Under the pieces are notes generated by a model, which saw only the letters and a list, made by a program, of their open reading frames with translations, was not told the origin of the DNA and did no database searches. From Entrophospora sp. SA101 (lineage: Eukaryota; Glomeromycota; Glomeromycetes; Entrophosporales; Entrophosporaceae), in NCBI GenBank assembly GCA_958430865.1, contig CAUDNR010004485.1, forward strand, positions 4,037 through 45,008: 40,972 bases of DNA, in the 5' to 3' direction. Position numbers and translations under genes: made by a program. Positions 35,743-40,972 of the stretch are shown here, one piece after another (position 1 is the first letter of the stretch; each line of letters begins with the position of its first letter).

Positions 35743-36325
35743 CAGCAAAAACCATCAAGTGATACAAGGAGTGTGGCAAATTTTGAGATTTTAAAATATA
35801 TCACATGTACAGGTTTAGCCAGTAAAATTTAAGAAAATTAATCAATTTAGTAAAACATTAATTCTATTCATGACATCCTCATTAATTCTTTTGTGTGATT
35901 TGTTATTTTTTACTGCATATTCTGCAGCTTTTCCAGATAATCCATGCCTGTAAGCATCCATCGATCTTCAAGATAATCTAGCATATGCTCTAATCTGTTC
36001 AACTGAAATAGAATCAAATGCTAATGGTAAATTAGTTTTTAATGAACTTAAAGTATACTCACAATTTTCACGGGTAAACTTTTTTGCAGTCCCCCAAAAC
36101 ATTTCAATATAATTAAGTTCTGGGTGGAATTTTGGATAAAATATAATCTGTTCATTGTAAAACTTCTTTTAGTCAATTTGGAATAAAAAGAACCAATTAA
36201 TAAATAAATAATAAGTTATACCTTATAGAGGTTGGAATCATCCAAAAAATCCTTAGTCAACTATTAGTTGGTCAAAATTTCTTTTAGTCAACTATTTAGT
36301 TGACTAAATTTTTTTAATACTAGTG

Positions 36326-36460
36326 CCCTATAAAAAATAATATACGGTAAAACAGTACATGAACCGTACATTTTTCATACATTTTCCGTACCAAATTTTT
36401 TATAGGGGTGTGTAACTATTTGCTTCGCAAAATAGTCACACACTAGTCACGGGAATAACA
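36326..36460. repeat. Nested inverted repeats inside the hAT element
   Basis: CCCTATAAAAAAT at about 36327-36339 is repeated inverted (ATTTTTTATAGGGG) near 36394-36407, with CCGTAC/GTACGG motifs inside, so this may be a tiny MITE within the hAT element. Directly after is a hairpin GTGTGTAACTATTTGC / GCAAAATAGTCACACAC around a 3-base loop. Confidence 0.6.
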
Positions 36461-36525
36461 TCCTATTTAATTAGAATATTCATTCTGTTTCATTATTATT
36501 AACGTTTTTTTTAATTTGCAGATTA

Positions 36526-36777
36526 CAAATTCATCTCCATTTGAATCTTTAATTTTCTCAAAATACTTCTATACAAAGCTATATGTTATAATTCATTTTT
36601 TAAATGTCTGGAACCACTGCTTGAGCTTGAAGCCAACGAATTGTTGGAATGATTTGACCTTGTATCAATGTTTATTATTTCACATGGATAATTATCGCCA
36701 ACACCAGCACCAACACCACCATTATCATCTTCTTCATAATATTGATACTCCGCATATTTATTTTTATTATTTTCCAT
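36526..36777 (-). pseudogene. hAT transposase N-terminal remnant (BED finger)
   Basis: From the ATG at 36777 a 63-codon frame (MENNKNKYAEYQYYEEDDNG then a Ser-rich stretch) ends at 36586. Just after, in shifted frame, comes YFEKIKDSNGDEFVICKL, which matches the start of BED-type zinc fingers found at the N-terminus of hAT transposases. Nothing further of the transposase is present. Confidence 0.65.
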
Positions 36778-38364
36778 TATTTTTTAAATTTTTTTTGTAC
36801 CACAAAAAACGTTTTCATTTATAATTGGCCAGACAATAATAATAATTAGTATTAGTCGACTATTAGTTGTTTAAAAAAAAAGTTAGTTGACTATTTTAGT
36901 TGATTCCAACCTCTAATACCTTATGTCCTCTTGATTCTATTTCTTGTTGAATTAATCCCTTCTGTGCAAGAAAATCTGGTTGATTGGCAATTAAACGCCT
37001 TGCACAACAACCTATATTATCAGGATTTGGTTCTTTCTTTGAACATGCTTGACAATCAAGCACCATATTTTCTTGCCACAGACCTCTTTCCTTTAATACC
37101 CACTCAATTCCTTTAGGCTCCCCTAGAAGATTAATTGATTTGTTTGGCTTTTTATCTAAAACAAAAAAATCATGTTCAATTACCATTGATTGTCTTTGCC
37201 CATCCCAAATTGTATCTCTTGTTTTCAGCACAGATCCTCCTGGTCCCTTATTCATTTTACTTGCTAATAGTGCATTTGATGCATAGGCTGTATGTGATGT
37301 AGCATTATCAAATGCCCAAATTCCAATAAATCCAGGATGTGTCCTTTCAAAAATATCTATTGCTCAACAAAGCTGTATTAATAACTTTCCACCATTCCAG
37401 TAACCATCCCGATTTGCACCCAAAACCATAGTAACTCTTGCTTCACCAGTATCATCTTTCAATGGTCCTATAGTTTCTGTTAAGAAACCTGAAACATGAA
37501 TTCCTTGGCTCAAACCTTTTTTTCTCAATGGTTGCTCTTCCTGTGGTCCCCAAACAGCACATGGTCCATTGTATGTATGGAATGTACTCTCATCATGTAT
37601 AATCCACACATGTTCTTTCTCACCTAATTCCAATGTTGGAAGAGTTCTTATCTTACACTCTTTATCATTCCAATGTGACAATAAATGATCAAATTATTGA
37701 ACCTGTTTAAGAAATTTAGCTTTATACATTACCACATCTTCACAATTATGTCCATCAAAATAAATTCCTTTTTTGTATTGCTTATAATAGAATCCCAATT
37801 TATTCATCCAACAAGCAGCAGTTCTGACAGAAATTGTGAATGGAACTTCAATGTGTAAAACAGGAAGAATATGTTCTTCAAAATATTTTTTGACTAGCAT
37901 TGGACTAACTTTAAATTTTTTGGAATGAAGGTAAGAAGATACCTGTAAAGAAACCAATTCATCATGTAGGAAACTTTTGGAAGAAAATTTACCACTAAGA
38001 GAAAGTGAAATGTGTTTTCCTATTTATAAAAAATTAATGATTAACAGTTCATCTTTGTTTAGCATAATAAATAAATAAATCACACCTTCTAAACATATTT
38101 TAGCCCATCTATGAATACATCTAGAACAATATTCCCCTTTTCCATATAATTCTGCAACTTTATTACTTGCATCAATCATTTTTTACCTAATAATAAATGT
38201 CTTAAATAGAGTTGAACCCAGGAATATTTGGTCTTTAAACTTTTTGAAAGAGATTTGTCATTATTTATAATTCTTTCAATAAAATTTATTGCATTGGTGA
38301 TCTTTCATCAGGAAAATTGATTTGAAAAAATGCATAGAATATACGAAGATATAGCATGCAATTA

Positions 38365-38422
38365 GCATACAGCTGTGCGCTTAATCTCGATAATTGTAGG
38401 GATTAAACGCACAGCTGTATGC
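38365..38422. repeat. 22-bp hairpin with 14-base loop
   Basis: GCATACAGCTGTGCGCTTAATC and GATTAAACGCACAGCTGTATGC are reverse complements except for one position. It lies 5' of the DDE transposase pseudogene, so it could be a short transposon end or a foldback element. Confidence 0.85.
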
Positions 38423-38689
38423 CATATCTCTGTGTAATTTGCGTTTAAAATATGCATGAGTTTATTGTTCGCTTATTGTTTGCTAATTATATGTATAATA
38501 TGCACATAAAATACACACAGGATTATTGTTTGTAGATTCTACATTCAGAATTGTTTGCGTTTATAGGTTTTAATATTTATTATTATTTTTATTTACAGTA
38601 TATAAAATTAATTTTATTACAAAACTATTGAAGCAATAAAATAATTGCATTAGAGCTTTTCCATCCTGAAGCATAATTAAAATAAAATT

Positions 38690-39480
38690 GATATAAATAT
38701 AAATTATTAGTGTGTAATTGATTCAGAATAAAATCATTTTGTATAATAATAATAATTGGAGAAAATAAAAGAAATAATTAGTAGACAAATAAATAAATAA
38801 ATGAGAATGTATATATAAATATAAATTGTTAGTGGGTAAATGATTCAGAAAAGTGTATAATAAAATTGTTTATGTTAGTAGTAATAATTGATTGTAAAAA
38901 TAAATTTCTTATCAATATCAAGGATATATGTTGGAATATAAATTAAAGATATATATAAATTGTAATATAAAATAATAGTTAATAGATAAATAAATAAATT
39001 AATAAATGTAGCACATGGAATAAAATTGTTTTGTATTAGTAATAATTGATTGTAGGTAATTAAAGAAAAATAAAATAAAGTTTTTACCAGTATTGGATAT
39101 ACATATACTAGAGAATAAAATTATAATTAGTAGATAAATAAATAAATAAATGAGAAATATAAATATAAATTATTAGTATGTAATTGATTCAGAATAAAAT
39201 CATTTTGTATAATAATAATAATTGATTGTAATTGGAGAAAATAAAAATAAATTTCTTACCAACATCAAAGAGATATGTTGGAATATAAATTAATAATTGG
39301 TACTTGAATAAATCAATAGATAAGGAATAAAAATATAAATTATTAGTAGATGAATTATTCAGAAAGATGTGGGATGAAATCATTTGTGTTAGTAGTAATA
39401 TTAATTGTAATTGAGAAAATAAAAATAAAATAATAATTATTGGATAAAATAAATGTATATATTATTAGCAATAATTGAGA
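38690..39480. repeat. Degenerate tandem array, unit roughly 160-190 bp
   Basis: Blocks recur in order: ATATAAATTATTAGT, GTAATTGATTCAGAATAAAA, TTGTATAATAATAATAATTG, AATAAATTTCTTACCAACAT-like, ATATGTTGGAATATAAATTA, and AGTAGATAAATAAATAAATG. About four or five diverged copies are seen. No coding frame of note. Confidence 0.7.
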
Positions 39481-39789
39481 AAAAACTCAACCAATGTTGA
39501 TATTCATTGAAAATATATATATATCAGAAAATAAAATTGATAATTAGTAATATTAATGTTCAAATGTTTTAATATGAAGAAAATTATTTAAAAGATAAAT
39601 GTTATTACTGTCTTGCCTGTAGTATGTTCCCAAACAATCATACCAAAACTTTTGATAAAGCAAAACAAGAATCATTCTATTATTATTTTGTTTATTGTAA
39701 ATCAACTTGACAAGTGATTGTTGTTTAATGTGTAATTGCTACATCTTTAACTAAATAAAAATCTATTTTTGCTCTAACAATTCACAAGT

Positions 39790-40033
39790 ATTCATGGATT
39801 AATTTCCCTCTCTTATCACTAATTCCTCTTTTTCCCTTTTTGCTTCTGGCTAATGACCAACTTTGACAAGGCGGTCCACCAATAATACCATCACATCCCG
39901 GTATTTCACTATTTTTTATGTTATTGAACGAGTATCTAAAAAAGTTTTTGGGTGATTGTGCTTATAAGTTTCTCAAATGGTATTGTTGTTTTCATTAGCT
40001 CAAATAACTTTAAATCCAGCTCCCGCACCAGAA
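39790..40033 (-). pseudogene. Cytosine-5 DNA methyltransferase relic
   Basis: Read leftwards from about 40033: LSGAGAGFKVI (motif I, SAM binding), stop in place of Trp, ANENNNTI, another stop in place of Trp, [18 protein letters not shown]. After a one-base shift comes [20 protein letters not shown] (motif IV with the catalytic Cys), and [16 protein letters not shown]. This order fits C5-methyltransferases of the bacterial Dcm type. The stops and frameshift make it dead. Later motifs are not recognisable, and nothing before motif I is preserved. Confidence 0.8.
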
Positions 40034-40065
40034 AGTCATAATAGTCGGACGACATTTCACGCGAT

Positions 40066-40119
40066 CGTGTTACATGTAATTTTTCATAACGAAAACATGA
40101 AAATTACACGTAACACGAA
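40066..40119. repeat. Inverted repeat (about 22-bp arms)
   Basis: TCGTGTTACATGTAATTTTT and AAAATTACACGTAACACGA form a near-perfect stem around a short loop. It lies just upstream of motif I of the methyltransferase relic and may be a small foldback insertion that removed its 5' part. Confidence 0.75.
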
Positions 40120-40419
40120 ACTCGAAGCCTGGTTTTCCAGAAATTTTGTGCAACATGTCAATTTTTACTATTAAAATCGAGGGATTGCAAAATTCTAGCT
40201 ATGGTTTGCTAATAACAAAATGGAAAAGAATTACCTGTTCAAAGTTATGCCTTCAATTCTTAATAATGTCACAGCAAATTTTTTGAGCTTGTAATTTCAA
40301 TAAAACACAAACAAGAAACCACTATTTGGTTTTTTAGAAGTAATATTACCATTGGTAGTCAAATGAGGCATGGACAGTGGAAATAAGGACAACTTCTATG
40401 ATCCACATTCCAAATGTAT

Positions 40420-40445
40420 AATAATAATAATAATAATAATAATAA
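40420..40445. repeat. AAT microsatellite
   Basis: About nine ATA/AAT units, like the one at the duplication boundary. Confidence 0.85.
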
Positions 40446-40690
40446 TTCCTTAGTATTAGTAAATGATATAATTCTTTAATAAATATCTTTTTAATTCAAC
40501 TAGAATAGTGAGTTTTGGATCAACTATTACCACCAACATAAAATCAGCCTTATGGATGGATATATTTTGTTTAAGAAAGCCTAAAGGTAATGATGATAAT
40601 TTAATGGGTTAAAAGAACTCACTACATTAATAAACAGATATATTTATTTAACATTGTACTTACAAAATTATATTGTTTTTTTTTGTTATA

Positions 40691-40972
40691 CAGTGTGTTA
40701 CAAAAATAATTGGCCAAAAAGCCATGTGATTTAAAACGTGATAACTTTTTGCGTAAACAATAATATCACATTGCATTTTACACATACGTTTGTTATTGTT
40801 TTTTCTTACTTGTAATACAGTTTTTAAAAAATTTTATTATCATATTATCACAAATAAAGCTGTAACCATGACATCATCAGATCTAGAATCACAACGTCAG
40901 ACTATATTACATTTTTGGAAGAAGGGTGTCCATAAATCCCAAGAAATTCATAAATTAACAAGCATTCCACTA
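40691..40972 (+). mobile_element. Tc1/mariner element, 5' end (runs off window)
   Basis: The end CAGTGTGTTACAAAAATAAT directly follows a TA dinucleotide, as expected for a Tc1/mariner terminus. An open frame begins at ATG 40868 and is open to the window end (35 codons): MTSSDLESQRQTILHFWKKG then VHKSQEIHKLTSIPL. This fits the N-terminal helix-turn-helix of Tc1-like transposases. Completeness and activity cannot be judged. Confidence 0.75.

Larger units (their letters stand above)
36226..36915. mobile_element. 690-bp non-autonomous hAT element
   Basis: Perfect 15-bp terminal inverted repeats, TAGAGGTTGGAATCA at 36226-36240 and its reverse complement at 36901-36915. They are flanked by an exact 8-bp target duplication ATACCTTA at 36218-36225 and 36916-36923. 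Ends of the TAGAGG type with 8-bp duplications are the hAT signature. Subterminal copies of TAGTCAACTA/TTAGTTGACTA lie near both ends. The inside has only a remnant of a transposase N-terminus, so the element is a deletion derivative. It sits in the donor-site end of an intron of the DDE transposase. Confidence 0.92.
35842..38310 (-). pseudogene. DDE transposase pseudogene (Tc1/mariner-like), split by hAT insertion
   Basis: Read leftwards, the family order is clear: KYSWVQLYLRHLLLGKK; then MIDASNKVAELYGKGEYCSR; an intron near 38005-38087; and KKGIYFDGHNCEDVV. The first catalytic Asp is in VWIIHDESTF, with QPLRKKG and NRDGYWNGGKL following. The second Asp is in AFDNATSH, then GPGG, WVLKERGLW and CCARRLIANQPDF. 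After the hAT element and an intron, the catalytic Glu follows in YPKFHPELNYIEMFWGTAKK. In-frame stops follow VQ near 37700, follow LC near 37363, and replace Trp near 35967. There is also a frameshift near the N-terminus. It is inactive. The family resembles DDE_3-type transposases common in basidiomycetes; the exact superfamily is uncertain. Confidence 0.8.

Noticed and set aside
39977..40174. 65-codon plus-strand frame at 40 kb
   Set aside because: It overlaps the methyltransferase relic on the other strand and the hairpin; no family resemblance.

Overview
The window looks like AT-rich nuclear DNA of a fungus. Short GT-AG introns, poly-Asn/Asp protein tracts, decayed kinases of the expanded tyrosine-kinase-like type, a MATH-BTB gene and many small DNA transposons together suggest an arbuscular mycorrhizal fungus (Rhizophagus-like, Glomeromycotina). 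The taxon is an inference from remembered family resemblance, not from a search.

Layout. The dominant feature is a very large, nearly perfect inverted duplication. Positions 1249-11048 are the reverse complement of 17801-27602. Only three differences were found by reading: one base at 1444/27407, a 2-bp change in a TA microsatellite, and one base at 8209/20640. Outside the left arm, 1-1252 is a same-orientation copy of 27548-28799 with no difference seen, so a 55-bp stretch occurs three times. The arms enclose a 6.75-kb unique spacer that contains a 943-base N gap (12567-13509). The arms carry one intact Asn/Asp-rich gene, four decayed gene pieces (two kinases, a PIF1-type helicase, a ZNHIT1-type zinc finger), the 5' end of a START-domain gene, and three MITE-like elements. 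The spacer carries an intact TM7S3/TM198-like membrane protein gene and the rest of the START gene, which straddles the arm/spacer border.

The right part, 27479-33774, is an ordinary gene-dense block. It holds BUD31 (splicing factor, with an unusual acidic tail) divergent from a MIX17/CHCHD2-like twin-CX9C gene, then an intronless MATH-BTB gene, then a complete ten-exon transketolase gene. All splice phases of the multi-exon models were checked by hand and stay open.

The last 7 kb (33.8-41.0 kb) is a transposon graveyard. It contains minisatellite-like arrays, a DDE transposase pseudogene interrupted by a 690-bp hAT element with perfect 15-bp TIRs and an 8-bp target duplication, a cytosine-5 DNA methyltransferase relic, and the 5' end of a Tc1/mariner element running off the window.

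No clear new multi-gene system was found. The most notable item is the fold-back/inverted duplication, which could be a real rearrangement or an assembly error. If real, recombination between the arms could flip the spacer.
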